Shown: positions 1 through 8,174 of the stretch, piece by piece | Layout of the letters: the number at the start of each line of letters is the position of its first letter | How positions within the stretch are numbered: position 1 is the first letter of the stretch | NCBI RefSeq assembly: GCF_003048595.2 | Contig: NZ_CP049270.1 | Span: 1,178,001 to 1,242,000 of the forward strand | Source: Campylobacter concisus | GTDB lineage: Bacteria > Campylobacterota > Campylobacteria > Campylobacterales > Campylobacteraceae | DNA: 64,000 nt | Direction of reading: 5' to 3' | Position numbers and translations under genes: made by a program | The notes under the pieces: generated by a model | Seen by the model: the letters and a program-made list of their open reading frames with translations, nothing else | The model's database searches: none | Told to the model about the DNA's origin: nothing

Positions 1-1003
1 CCTCATCCTCAGAAACTGGTATAAATGCACCGCTTAAGCCGCCCACTTGGTTACATGCCATTACACCACCTTTTTTGACCGCGTCATTTAGCAAAGCAAG
101 TGCCGCAGTCGTGCCATGCGTACCAACAGCCTCAAGCCCCATCTCTTCAAGCACACGAGCTACCGAGTCGCCCACAGCTGGTGTTGGGGCAAGAGAGAGA
201 TCGACGATACCAAATTTAACCCCAAGTCGCTCGCTCGCCATTTGGCCAACTAGCTGGCCGATACGCGTGATCTTAAACGCCGTTTTTTTAACGGTCTCAG
301 CCACCACGTCAAAGCTCTCGCCACGCACCTTTTCAAGGGCTCTTTTTACCACGCCTGGGCCAGAAACGCCAACATTTATCACCACATCAGCCTCGCCCAC
401 GCCATGAAATGCACCAGCCATAAAAGGATTATCTTCGACTGCGTTTGCAAAAACGACAAGCTTGGCGCAGCCCATCTCTGAAGCTGCCGCCGTCTCTTTT
501 ATGATGCGTCCCATGTCACGCACAGCGCTCATATTTATGCCACTTTTTGTTGAGCCGACATTGACACTTGCACATACTTTTGAAGTCTGAGAAAGTGCTT
601 GCGGGATAGAATTTATCAAAATTTCATCGCCCTTTTGATAGCCCTTTTGAACTAGAGCCGAAAAACCACCTATAAAATCAATACCAACTTCAATAGCCGC
701 CCTATCAAGCGTCTTTGCGATCATCACGTAGTCTTTTGCATCTGTTGCGGCGCCGATTATCGAGATAGGCGTCACGCTCACTCTTTTATTGACGATTGGT
801 ATGCCTAGCTCAGCAGAAATTTCGTTGCCCACTCTAACTAGGTCTTTGGCTTTAGTGGTGATTTTTGCGTAAATTTTGTCGCAAGCTTTGTTGATGTCAG
901 GATCGATGCAGTCAAGCAAACTAATGCCCATCGTGATCGTTCTGATGTCAAAATTTTGCTCTTCGATCATCGAGATCGTTTCGGTTACGTTTTTGATGTC
1001 CAT
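1..1003 (-). CDS. UPF0210/DUF711 family protein, 3' end cut by window
   Basis: The reading frame runs leftward from an ATG at 1001-1003 to the window edge without a stop, giving the first 334 residues of a protein usually about 450 long. It begins [16 protein letters not shown] and carries glycine-rich stretches such as [13 protein letters not shown] and [14 protein letters not shown] segments typical of the PFL-type DUF711 family. The biochemical role of this family is not firmly known. It is classically paired with a small ACT-domain protein, and exactly such a gene lies 9 bases upstream, so the two are probably cotranscribed and may act together as a ligand-responsive unit. Family call is confident; function is open. 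Confidence 0.9.
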   Translation of the reverse strand, partial: MDIKNVTETISMIEEQNFDIRTITMGISLLDCIDPDINKACDKIYAKITTKAKDLVRVGNEISAELGIPIVNKRVSVTPISIIGAATDAKDYVMIAKTLDRAAIEVGIDFIGGFSALVQKGYQKGDEILINSIPQALSQTSKVCASVNVGSTKSGINMSAVRDMGRIIKETAAASEMGCAKLVVFANAVEDNPFMAGAFHGVGEADVVINVGVSGPGVVKRALEKVRGESFDVVAETVKKTAFKITRIGQLVGQMASERLGVKFGIVDLSLAPTPAVGDSVARVLEEMGLEAVGTHGTTAALALLNDAVKKGGVMACNQVGGLSGAFIPVSEDE

Positions 1004-1012
1004 TGTTTTTCC

Positions 1013-1279
1013 TTAGATTGTATGCATCGCATCAAAGATAGCAGAACTTTGGATATTTATCTTTACTTTTAGGCTCTCTCCAAGCTCGTTAAGTTCTGCT
1101 CTTAAGGCCGTAAAATCTTTATTTTCATCACTTGAAACCACCGCCATCATCGTAAAAAACTCATCTAAAATAGTCTGTGATATATCATCTATATTTAGCC
1201 CTAGCTCGCTAAGCTTTGCTGAGACGCCAGCAACGATACCAACTCTATCTTTTCCGACTACGGTTACGATCGCTTTCAT
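1013..1279 (-). CDS. ACT-domain protein (UPF0237 type)
   Basis: An 88-residue protein that is a single ACT domain: MKAIVTVVGKDRVGIVAGVS at the start is the classic beta-strand plus DRxGIVA loop that binds amino acids in this superfamily. The ATG at 1277-1279 is chosen over a longer in-frame extension to 1354 because an AGGAG ribosome site lies just upstream and the ACT fold begins at this residue. It sits 9 bases before the UPF0210 gene, the usual arrangement for this pair, suggesting it senses a small ligand, probably an amino acid, for its partner. The ligand cannot be read from the sequence. Confidence 0.92.
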   Translation of the reverse strand: MKAIVTVVGKDRVGIVAGVSAKLSELGLNIDDISQTILDEFFTMMAVVSSDENKDFTALRAELNELGESLKVKINIQSSAIFDAMHTI

Positions 1280-1426
1280 GTTTTCTCCTGTTAAATTTAA
1301 ATTTTTGATTTGAAGTGTATTTTGGCTCCAAAATTTAAGCCAAGCATCAAGCAAAGCTAAATTTTGGCAGCCAACTTCAAACTGGCAAATTTTAAAATTT
1401 GCTCTAAATTTTTATCTTTTGTAAAT

Positions 1427-2527
1427 TTACTTCGAGCAAGCACTCTTGCCGTCATTTACTGGTTGGATTGCTGAGTTATCAGCTCCGCCATCACTATTTA
1501 TATTTTCTATCACTTCCCAAAGTCTAGCAGCCGCGCTCTCGTAGCGTTTTGCAGTGACTGAGTTTGGCTCGTAGAAGCTAACTGGCTTACCATTATCGCC
1601 ACCCACGCGAACAGCTGGCTCGATAGGGATTTCAGCTAAAATTTGCGTATTGTAAGCTTTTGCTATCTCTTCAGTCGTACCTTTGCCAAAGATGTCGTAC
1701 TCTTTGCCGTTATCTGGGCAGATGAAACCACTCATATTTTCGATGACACCAGCGATTGGGATGTGAAGTTTCTCAAACATATCAAGCGCACGCTTGCTAT
1801 CGTCAAGTGCTACCACTTGTGGCGTTGTGACGCAGACACCTGCCGTTACTGGCACGCTTTGAGCTAGAGTTAGCTGTGCGTCGCCCGTTCCTGGAGGCAT
1901 GTCAAGAAACAAGACATCAAGTTCGCTCCAAAGTACGTCTTTTAGCAGCTGCTCGATCGCTTTCATTATCATCGAGCCACGCCAGATGAGGCTCATGCCC
2001 TCTTCCATCAAAACGCCCATACTCATCATCTCAACTCCGTGACTAAGTATCGGTTTTAGCTTGTTACCAACGACTTGTGGCTGAGTATTTACTTCGCCAA
2101 GCATTCTTGGGATATTTGGTCCGTAGATGTCAGCGTCTAAAATTCCCACTTTTTTGCCTAGTTTTGCCATTGAGATGGCTAAATTTAGCGTTGTAGTTGA
2201 TTTACCAACGCCGCCTTTTCCAGAGCTTACCATTACGAAATTTTTAACTTGAGGTGCGATATTTTTGCCACTTTGAGTGTTACTTTTCTCCTCAGGTATC
2301 TTTGGCTGGATCAAATTTAGCACATACTCATTTGAGCCCATGACGCGTTTGATGTCCGTTTTTAGCTCGTTTGCCACATCAGAGCTTGAGCTAACTATCT
2401 CGATATCGATCAAAATTTTCTCACCTATTTCAACATTTTTTACAAAGCCAAAGCTAACTATATCTTTTTCAAAACCAGGATAAATAACACCTTTTAGTCT
2501 ATTTAAGACCTCTTCTTTATTTAACAT
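1427..2527 (-). CDS. mrp: Mrp/ApbC (Ind1/NBP35-type) P-loop Fe-S cluster carrier
   Basis: A 366-residue protein with an N-terminal DUF59/MIP18-like domain (about 1-75) and a MinD-like ATPase domain with deviant Walker A GKGGVGKS at 103-110 and DMPPGTGD further on. The family carries 4Fe-4S clusters to target enzymes in the cytoplasm. The usual C-terminal CxxC that holds the bridging cluster reads FICPDNG here, so the second cysteine is replaced by asparagine; another cysteine is close to the C terminus (SACSK). Its start overlaps the 3' end of thiC by 11 bases, and GGAGAAAA precedes the ATG. ThiC is itself a 4Fe-4S enzyme, so translational coupling is sensible. Confidence 0.95.
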   Translation of the reverse strand: MLNKEEVLNRLKGVIYPGFEKDIVSFGFVKNVEIGEKILIDIEIVSSSSDVANELKTDIKRVMGSNEYVLNLIQPKIPEEKSNTQSGKNIAPQVKNFVMVSSGKGGVGKSTTTLNLAISMAKLGKKVGILDADIYGPNIPRMLGEVNTQPQVVGNKLKPILSHGVEMMSMGVLMEEGMSLIWRGSMIMKAIEQLLKDVLWSELDVLFLDMPPGTGDAQLTLAQSVPVTAGVCVTTPQVVALDDSKRALDMFEKLHIPIAGVIENMSGFICPDNGKEYDIFGKGTTEEIAKAYNTQILAEIPIEPAVRVGGDNGKPVSFYEPNSVTAKRYESAAARLWEVIENINSDGGADNSAIQPVNDGKSACSK

Positions 2528-3818
2528 TTTTCTCCTTTTCTAGATCTTTTGAAATTTTATATGCACAAAATTTTGGTCCGCACATCGAACAAAAATGAGC
2601 ACTCTTAAACGCCTCTTCTGGCAAGCTCTCATCATGAAGCTCTTTTGCTTTTTTTGGATCAAAGCTTAGCTCAAACTGCTTGTTCCAGTCAAATGCATAT
2701 CTAGCATCGCTCATCTCGTGATCTTTTTCGATCGCTCCCGCCTTACCAAGTGCGACGTCAGCGGCATGAGCTGCTATCTTATGAGCTACGATGCCCTCCC
2801 TTACGTCATTTTCATTTGGCAAGCCAAGGTGCTCTTTTTGCGTCACGTAGCAAAGCATGCTAGCGCCGTGATATGCCGCCATCGTGCCACCGATCGCCGA
2901 GGTGATGTGATCGTATCCTGCACCTATGTCTGAGACAAGCGGTCCAAGCACGTAAAATGGGGCGTCATGGCAGAGCTCTTGTTCGATTTTCATATTATAC
3001 TCAATTTGATTTAATGGCACATGACCAGGACCCTCAATCATCACTTGCACATCTTTTTCCCATGCACGAAGCGTTAGCTCTCCAAGCACCTTTAGTTCAC
3101 TAAGCTGTGCCTCGTCTGTCGCATCAAAAAGGCATCCTGGGCGAAGTCCATCGCCAAGCGAGAGCGAGACATCATATCTTGCGCAAATTTCTAAAATTTC
3201 ATCAAAAATTTCATAGAAAGGATTTTGTCTATTTAACTTTGACATGTAGCTTGCGCTTAAACTGCCACCGCGGCTTACTATGCCCATTTTACGCTTTTTA
3301 ACAAGTGGCAAAAACTCACGCAAAAAGCCAGCGTGTATCGTAAAGTAACTAACTCCTTGCTTTGCTTGCTTTTCAAGTATCTCTAAAATGAGCTCATTTG
3401 TGATATTTGTAACCTCTTTTGCCTCTTTTAAAATTTCATACATAGGCACTGTGCCAACTGGCACGCTTGAATGCTCGATGATCGCACTTCTAATAGAGTC
3501 TAAATCGCCGTCTGTACTTAGATCCATAACCGTATCAGCGCCAAATTCGAGGCAAATTTCAAGCTTTCTAAGCTCAGCGCAAATATCGCTACTTAAGCTT
3601 GAATTGCCAATATTTGCATTGATTTTTGTCTTTAGCTTTCTGCCTATGCCCATTGGCTTTAAATTTTTATGATTTATATTTGCTGGGATGATGATGCTAC
3701 CTTTTGCAACCTCATCCATCACCAAATTTTCACTAAGCCCTTCGATCCTTGCCACATAGCTCATCTCTTGCGTTATCTCGCCGCGCCTAGCATAATGCAT
3801 CTGCGTCTTTTCTCTCAT
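2517..3818 (-). CDS. thiC: Phosphomethylpyrimidine synthase ThiC
   Basis: A radical-SAM enzyme making the hydroxymethylpyrimidine phosphate half of thiamine from aminoimidazole ribotide. The C-terminal cluster motif CSMCGPKFC puts the cysteines at 410, 413 and 418 of 433, and blocks such as [13 protein letters not shown] and [14 protein letters not shown] are diagnostic. Length fits the short bacterial form without the N-terminal extension. It is the first gene of a minus-strand unit with mrp, divergent from ispDF. I looked for a TPP riboswitch in the 150-base leader and saw none of its conserved core, so control by thiamine through that route is unlikely here. Confidence 0.97.
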   Translation of the reverse strand: MREKTQMHYARRGEITQEMSYVARIEGLSENLVMDEVAKGSIIIPANINHKNLKPMGIGRKLKTKINANIGNSSLSSDICAELRKLEICLEFGADTVMDLSTDGDLDSIRSAIIEHSSVPVGTVPMYEILKEAKEVTNITNELILEILEKQAKQGVSYFTIHAGFLREFLPLVKKRKMGIVSRGGSLSASYMSKLNRQNPFYEIFDEILEICARYDVSLSLGDGLRPGCLFDATDEAQLSELKVLGELTLRAWEKDVQVMIEGPGHVPLNQIEYNMKIEQELCHDAPFYVLGPLVSDIGAGYDHITSAIGGTMAAYHGASMLCYVTQKEHLGLPNENDVREGIVAHKIAAHAADVALGKAGAIEKDHEMSDARYAFDWNKQFELSFDPKKAKELHDESLPEEAFKSAHFCSMCGPKFCAYKISKDLEKEKNVK

Positions 3819-3892
3819 ATAATGCCTTTTACAAATTTTATAAAAGCACCATTTTAGTCCTTTTTTGATTTAAACTAACTAAATGGTAGCTA

Positions 3893-3920
3893 AAAATTTC
3901 TTTTTTTAAAAAGAAATTTT
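3893..3920. repeat. Perfect 13-bp inverted repeat in thiC/ispDF divergent region
   Basis: Left arm AAAATTTCTTTTT (3893-3905), two-base loop, right arm AAAAAGAAATTTT (3908-3920). It lies 15 bases upstream of the ispDF -10 box and therefore covers its -35 region. It could be an operator, or only a cruciform-prone AT palindrome; no regulator is identified. Confidence 0.7.
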
Positions 3921-3934
3921 GAAGTTTTGAGATG

Positions 3935-3940
3935 TATAAT
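3935..3940 (+). promoter_or_regulatory. -10 box of the ispDF promoter
   Basis: A perfect TATAAT lies 29 bases upstream of the TTG start of ispDF. Campylobacter sigma-70 promoters commonly have a strong -10 and little -35 conservation, which is the pattern here. The ribosome site AAAGGAG at 3957-3963 follows. Confidence 0.65.
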
Positions 3941-3968
3941 TCTGTAACAATTTTTAAAAGGAGCTACC

Positions 3969-5087
3969 TTGCTTGATATATCACTTATAATGCTTGGAGC
4001 AGGAAATTCTAGCCGTTTTGAGCTACCAGTAAAGAAGCAATGGCTTCGTATAGGCAGTGACCCACTTTGGCTATTTGCCACTAAAAATTTGAGTAACTTT
4101 TACACATTTAAAGAGATAATAGTCGTTAGTAAAGAGTGCAAATACATGTCTAAATTTGCTCCAAATTATAAATTTGTTGATGGCGGCGAGACAAGGCAAG
4201 ATAGCCTAAAAAACGCGCTCGAGCTAGTTAGTAGCGAATTTGTCCTAGTTAGCGACATCGCGCGCCCTTGCATTTCAAGCGAGCTTTTTCACAAAATTAT
4301 AGAGGCAGCGAGTCAGGCTGATTGTGTGGTTCCAGCGCTAAAGATCGCAGACACTGCTTATCTTGGCGAAAATGTGGTTGATAGAGATAAAGTAAAACTT
4401 ATCCAAACACCACAACTCTCTCGCACAGCACTTCTTAAAAAAGCTCTCAGTAGCGGTGAAATTTATACAGACGATAGCTCAGCTATGAGAGCCATTGGCG
4501 CAAGCGTATGGCAAATTTTAGGCGATGAAATGGCAAGAAAGATCACTTACAAAGAAGATCTTGCCAAAATTCCTGCTTTAAAAGAGCCAGAAAATGAAGT
4601 CTTTGTGGGAAATGGCTTTGATGTGCATGAGTTTGAAAAAGGTCGTCCTTTGATTCTTTGTGGCGAGAAGATCGACTATGAGTTTGGGCTAAAAGCTCAC
4701 AGCGATGGCGACGTGGCGCTTCATGCGCTAACTGACGCTATCTTGGGAGCTGCTGGCCTTGGCGATATAGGTGAGCTTTTTCCTGATACGGATGCTAAAT
4801 TTAAAGATATTAGCTCCATTTACTTGCTTGAGGAAGCTTACAAAAGGGTGCAAAGTGTGGGCTTTGTGCTAACAAACGCTGATATCACGATAATGGCACA
4901 AAAACCAAAAATTTCAAAACTAAAGTCAAAAATGGAGGCAAATATCGCAAAAGCTCTAAATTTAAGCCAAAACCGCATAAATGTAAAGGCAACGACTACT
5001 GAAGGTCTTGGCTTTGTAGGTAGATGCGAAGGGATCGCTGTAATGGCAAGTGCAAGCCTTAAATTTTATAACTGGAAGCAAATATGA
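3969..5087 (+). CDS. ispDF: Bifunctional IspD/IspF (MEP cytidylyltransferase / MECDP synthase)
   Basis: A 372-residue fusion performing two steps of the non-mevalonate isoprenoid pathway. The first about 205 residues are IspD (MLGAGNSSRF nucleotide loop, VDGGETRQDSL). The rest is IspF, starting at GNGFDVHEF with the metal-binding D-x-H and continuing with KAHSDGDVALHAL and DIGELFPDTD. The fusion is characteristic of epsilonproteobacteria. Translation starts at TTG 3969, supported by AAAGGAG six bases upstream. The gene overlaps the next by ATGA, beginning an operon with a regulator, a sulfurylase-like protein and pgpA in the same order as C. jejuni Cj1607-Cj1610. Confidence 0.97.
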   Translation: MLDISLIMLGAGNSSRFELPVKKQWLRIGSDPLWLFATKNLSNFYTFKEIIVVSKECKYMSKFAPNYKFVDGGETRQDSLKNALELVSSEFVLVSDIARPCISSELFHKIIEAASQADCVVPALKIADTAYLGENVVDRDKVKLIQTPQLSRTALLKKALSSGEIYTDDSSAMRAIGASVWQILGDEMARKITYKEDLAKIPALKEPENEVFVGNGFDVHEFEKGRPLILCGEKIDYEFGLKAHSDGDVALHALTDAILGAAGLGDIGELFPDTDAKFKDISSIYLLEEAYKRVQSVGFVLTNADITIMAQKPKISKLKSKMEANIAKALNLSQNRINVKATTTEGLGFVGRCEGIAVMASASLKFYNWKQI

Positions 5088-5974
5088 AAATTTTAATAGT
5101 AGAAAATGAAATTTACTTAGCTGGCTCGATGGCTAGTAAACTAGCTGATTTTGGCTACGACTGCGAGATCGCAAAGAGCGTTAAAGAGGCATTGAAGTTT
5201 GAAAATTTTGATGTAGTGTTACTTTCTACCACACTCCCAGGGCAGGATTTTTACCCTGTTATCGAAAAATTTAAAAACTCTATCATTATTTTACTAATCG
5301 CTTATATCAATAGTGACACTGTGCTAAAACCAATCCAAGCAGGAGCGGTTGATTACATCCAAAAGCCATTTATGATAGAAGAGCTAGTTAGAAAGATAAA
5401 GCATTTTGAGGAATTTAGAAATTTCAAAAATGAAATCAAGAACTATGAAAGCTACGTAAATTACGCTTTAAAAGAGTACGAAATTTCTAGCTTTGAGGCA
5501 AAAAAGATAAAATTTCCACTGCTTTTAAAATCAAGCAAAAGCGGATATAGCGATAAATTTATATTTAGCTACGTAAAAGCTTGCAAATTACCATTTTTAT
5601 TTTTAGGCAAAGCCTGTTTCTCTGAGCTTGAAAAGGCACTAGCCAAAAATGGTGATGAGCTAATCTATATGACAAATTTGGAGGAGCTAAAACAAGAAGA
5701 AAAAGAGAGAATTTTAGAAATTTGCAAAAAGAAAAAGGTTGCGATCTCAACTAGCGATTTTGCACAAAAAGCACCATTTGACGAGCTTGAACTTTCAGGA
5801 CGCGATAAAAATTTCAATATCGATGAGATCGTTACGATCGATGAATACATAAAGTACATAATCGTTAATTATCAAGATAAATTTCCTGATACAGAACTTA
5901 GCAAAAAGCTTGGAATTTCTAGAAAATCACTTTGGGAAAAGAGAAAGAAATATGACGTCAGCAAGAAAAAATAG
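5084..5974 (+). CDS. Orphan response regulator of the HP1021/Cj1608 type
   Basis: A 296-residue protein with an N-terminal receiver domain (about 1-115) and a C-terminal helix-turn-helix (ELSKKLGISRKSLWEKRKKY near 270-290). The residue at the phosphoacceptor position is serine: the motif reads VVLLSTTLPG with Ser48 where aspartate is expected. The acidic pocket is E-N-E rather than D-D. This fits the phosphorylation-independent HP1021 regulators, which bind origin and metabolic promoters and respond to redox in Helicobacter and Campylobacter. Cysteines are present, including C27 and several in the linker. Position after ispDF and before the sulfurylase-like gene matches Cj1608. Identity by motif and synteny is strong; the targets are inferred from the family. 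Confidence 0.9.
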   Translation: MKILIVENEIYLAGSMASKLADFGYDCEIAKSVKEALKFENFDVVLLSTTLPGQDFYPVIEKFKNSIIILLIAYINSDTVLKPIQAGAVDYIQKPFMIEELVRKIKHFEEFRNFKNEIKNYESYVNYALKEYEISSFEAKKIKFPLLLKSSKSGYSDKFIFSYVKACKLPFLFLGKACFSELEKALAKNGDELIYMTNLEELKQEEKERILEICKKKKVAISTSDFAQKAPFDELELSGRDKNFNIDEIVTIDEYIKYIIVNYQDKFPDTELSKKLGISRKSLWEKRKKYDVSKKK

Positions 5975-7133
5975 CGAAATTTCAATCAATACCGAAGTTT
6001 TTGGTGCTTTGGAGCTAATAAAAAATAAAATTCTCTCAGATTATGACTCGCTGATGGATGATGAACAGATAAAAGAGGTGAGTAAAAAGGGCTATTTTAA
6101 TGGCGAGCCGATGCCGTATTCTTTTGGATTTGCTCCATTTGGTGAGCTAAATCAAAATATTACTAGCAAGCTTACTCCTGGGCAAAGGGTAAATCTAAGT
6201 CTTGATGGTAAGATCGTTGGACACATCAATGTTGCCAAGGTTTTTAAATTTGACGAGAGCATGAGGGCTAAAAATATATTTTTAGCAAATGAAGCCAGCA
6301 ATGATAAAGAGCTAAATTTAGGCAAATACGGCATTAGTGGTGAATTTGAGCTTTATGATGAAAGTATACAAATAAGCAAAAATGCACTAAATGATCTAAT
6401 AAAAGAAGATGGCGCTAAAAAGATAACGGCGGTCTTTTTAACGGCTGATCCATTTAATAGAGCTCACGAGCGCCTTGTTAGAATGACTATTGACAAGGCT
6501 GATTTAGTAATCATTTTTTTAATACGAACACGCGAAGAAAAACACGTTGATTACGAGATTAGAAAGCAAGTGCTAGACTATTTTATACAAAATTATTTGC
6601 CAATAAAAAAGGTCTTTGTCTTTGCTCTAAAAAACACGACTCTTTTTAGCTCACACGCGAACCCAACACTTGAGTGTATCGCTGCTTCAAGATTTGGAGC
6701 AAATAAGCTAGTCATCGGGCAAAACCACTCAGGAATTGGAATGTTTTTTGATCACAATGAAGCTCATACGATTCTTGATATTTATAAAAACGACCTAAAT
6801 TTAGAGGTAATCGTACTGCCAGAGCTAGTTTATTGCAATAAATGCAAAACACTAGTTAGCACCAAAAGTTGCCCACACGGACAACACCATCAGATCAAAT
6901 ATCATCCAGATGTTATCAAGGAGCTGCTATTTAACGGCATTATGCCACCAGCCATTCTTGTGAGGCCAGAAATTTCTGCAATAGTTTTAAGCAAACTCTT
7001 TACAAATCGATTCAAAGATGTGCAAAAGCTTTGCGATGACCTTTTTGTAAATTCAGGACTGCTTGAAAACAAAACTGACCGTGACTTTTACGAAGAGCTT
7101 ATGAAACTTTATCAAACATCCTCGATGACTTAA
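5952..7133 (+). CDS. ATP-sulfurylase-like protein, probably divergent in function
   Basis: A 393-residue protein with a PUA-like N-terminal domain and an ATP-sulfurylase/nucleotidyltransferase domain. The catalytic region reads TADPFNRAHERL where true sulfurylases have TRNPxHRAHE, so the first arginine and first histidine are lost. The second loop reads GQNHSG instead of GRDHAG. A zinc-site-like CNKC...CPHGQHH cluster lies near residues 298-318. No other assimilation genes (cysC, cysH) are in the window. The ATG at 5952 was chosen because an upstream in-frame ATG lies deep inside the previous gene. Homologous in position to Cj1609. It may have a role other than sulfate activation. Confidence 0.85.
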   Translation: MTSARKNSEISINTEVFGALELIKNKILSDYDSLMDDEQIKEVSKKGYFNGEPMPYSFGFAPFGELNQNITSKLTPGQRVNLSLDGKIVGHINVAKVFKFDESMRAKNIFLANEASNDKELNLGKYGISGEFELYDESIQISKNALNDLIKEDGAKKITAVFLTADPFNRAHERLVRMTIDKADLVIIFLIRTREEKHVDYEIRKQVLDYFIQNYLPIKKVFVFALKNTTLFSSHANPTLECIAASRFGANKLVIGQNHSGIGMFFDHNEAHTILDIYKNDLNLEVIVLPELVYCNKCKTLVSTKSCPHGQHHQIKYHPDVIKELLFNGIMPPAILVRPEISAIVLSKLFTNRFKDVQKLCDDLFVNSGLLENKTDRDFYEELMKLYQTSSMT

Positions 7134-7141
7134 GGAAATTT

Positions 7142-7609
7142 ATGCAAAAACTATTTTTAACTTTTTTTGGATTTGGACTTTTACCAAAAGCACCTGGCAC
7201 TTGGGGTTCTATTGCTGGCGCTGTAGTAGCTTATTTTGTGCTTTATTTTTTATCATCAACCACGCTTTTTCTAGCTAGTATTTTGCTATTTTTGGTAAGC
7301 ATTAGTGTTATTGATGATTTTGAAAAAAAGGTAAATTCTCACGATGAAAGTTTTATCGTTATAGACGAAGTTGCTGGAGTTTGGCTTGCTATTGCCATTA
7401 GTGGAGCTACGATCTCTCAACTCATACTCTCACTTATGCTTTTTAGAGTGCTTGATATCAAAAAGCCTTCGATAATAGGCAGGATCGACCGCAATGTAAA
7501 AGGTGGCCTTGGCGTAATGGGCGATGATATGGTAGCTGGTTTTTTTGCTGGAATAATTAGCGCAATAATATACGGGGCTGCTATAAAATTTGGCATAACT
7601 TTGCCGTAA
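7142..7609 (+). CDS. pgpA: Phosphatidylglycerophosphatase A
   Basis: A 155-residue membrane enzyme that removes the phosphate from phosphatidylglycerol phosphate. It shows the PgpA hallmarks: GFGLLPKAPGTWGSIAG at the N terminus, the acidic DDFEKK and the VIDEVAGVW block, then KKPSIIGRIDR and GGLGVMGDDMVAG. There are about four hydrophobic segments. It lies 8 bases after the sulfurylase-like gene and closes the ispDF operon; the stop codon sits in the arm of a large hairpin. Confidence 0.96.
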   Translation: MQKLFLTFFGFGLLPKAPGTWGSIAGAVVAYFVLYFLSSTTLFLASILLFLVSISVIDDFEKKVNSHDESFIVIDEVAGVWLAIAISGATISQLILSLMLFRVLDIKKPSIIGRIDRNVKGGLGVMGDDMVAGFFAGIISAIIYGAAIKFGITLP

Positions 7610-7634
7610 AAATATAGATTTTTGGCAAAGTTAT
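7595..7634. terminator. Long hairpin at the convergent pgpA / 153-aa gene junction
   Basis: An 11-bp perfect inverted repeat, ATAACTTTGCC at 7595-7605 and GGCAAAGTTAT at 7624-7634. Inside it a second stem, AAAAAT/ATTTTT, closes on ATAG. The pgpA stop codon (7607-7609) lies inside it. There is no long T tract after it on the plus strand, so it may act as a bidirectional or non-canonical terminator, or protect mRNA ends. Confidence 0.6.
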
Positions 7635-7662
7635 ATAGGCTTAAATATCTTTTATATAAATT

Positions 7663-8124
7663 TTAAGCAAGTCCTAGCTCATTTAAAACAGAACTTAGAT
7701 TAACCGAGTTACTACTTTTACTATTAAGATTTTTTTGCTTCTCTAGCAGAGCTTGATTAGCAAGTGCTACATTTAGCTCTTTGCGATAATCGCTCAAAAT
7801 TTTATCCATTATCTTAAGCAGCTCATTCTTTTGATCCTGTGTTTTTGCGGGATCATCTATACCTAGAAGTTCTGTTAGCTCCTTTTTCTTTTGGGCTATT
7901 TTCTCTTCTATCTTGTTAGAATTTAACTCGCTTATAAAACCAACTGCGCCGATTTCAGTAAGCCTTTTTTTAAACTGTTCAACTTTATCTGAAATTTTTG
8001 CATCGCTTGCGATCTTATCCATAGCAAGGCTTAAAATTTCATCAAAACTATTTTTTTTATCTTTAGTTTTGCTTGAGCCTGATTGCAATAAATAATCGAT
8101 TATGTCGTTATTTTGTACCTTCAT
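7663..8124 (-). CDS. Unknown soluble protein under a sigma-54 (flagellar) promoter
   Basis: A 153-residue, lysine-rich and helical protein with no signal peptide or membrane segment. The middle (about 60-125) is strongly charged and likely coiled coil (KIEEKIAQKKKELTELLG). I do not recognise its family. The promoter is informative: a full sigma-54 element ends about 35 bases upstream of the ATG, and in Campylobacter this sigma factor serves mainly middle flagellar genes and a few co-expressed accessory genes. A flagellar or flagellum-coexpressed role, perhaps a chaperone, export accessory or secreted protein, is therefore inferred. AAAAGGAG precedes the start. Confidence 0.85.
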   Translation of the reverse strand: MKVQNNDIIDYLLQSGSSKTKDKKNSFDEILSLAMDKIASDAKISDKVEQFKKRLTEIGAVGFISELNSNKIEEKIAQKKKELTELLGIDDPAKTQDQKNELLKIMDKILSDYRKELNVALANQALLEKQKNLNSKSSNSVNLSSVLNELGLA

Positions 8125-8158
8125 ATATCTCCTTTTACTGTATTGAGATATATTTTAT

Positions 8159-8174
8159 AAGCAAGATTTATTCC
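8159..8174 (-). promoter_or_regulatory. Sigma-54 (RpoN) promoter
   Basis: On the minus strand the sequence is GGAA-N6-TTGCTT, an exact match to the Campylobacter RpoN -24/-12 pattern with GG and GC ten bases apart. Expected transcription start is about 12 bases downstream, leaving a leader of roughly 25 bases before the ATG at 8124. The -24 element abuts the hemH stop codon, so the downstream gene is separated from hemH transcription control. Confidence 0.85.

Noticed and set aside
3819..3968. TPP riboswitch before thiC
   Set aside because: The leader shows none of the conserved THI-box core on the minus strand; it is AT-rich with one palindrome only.
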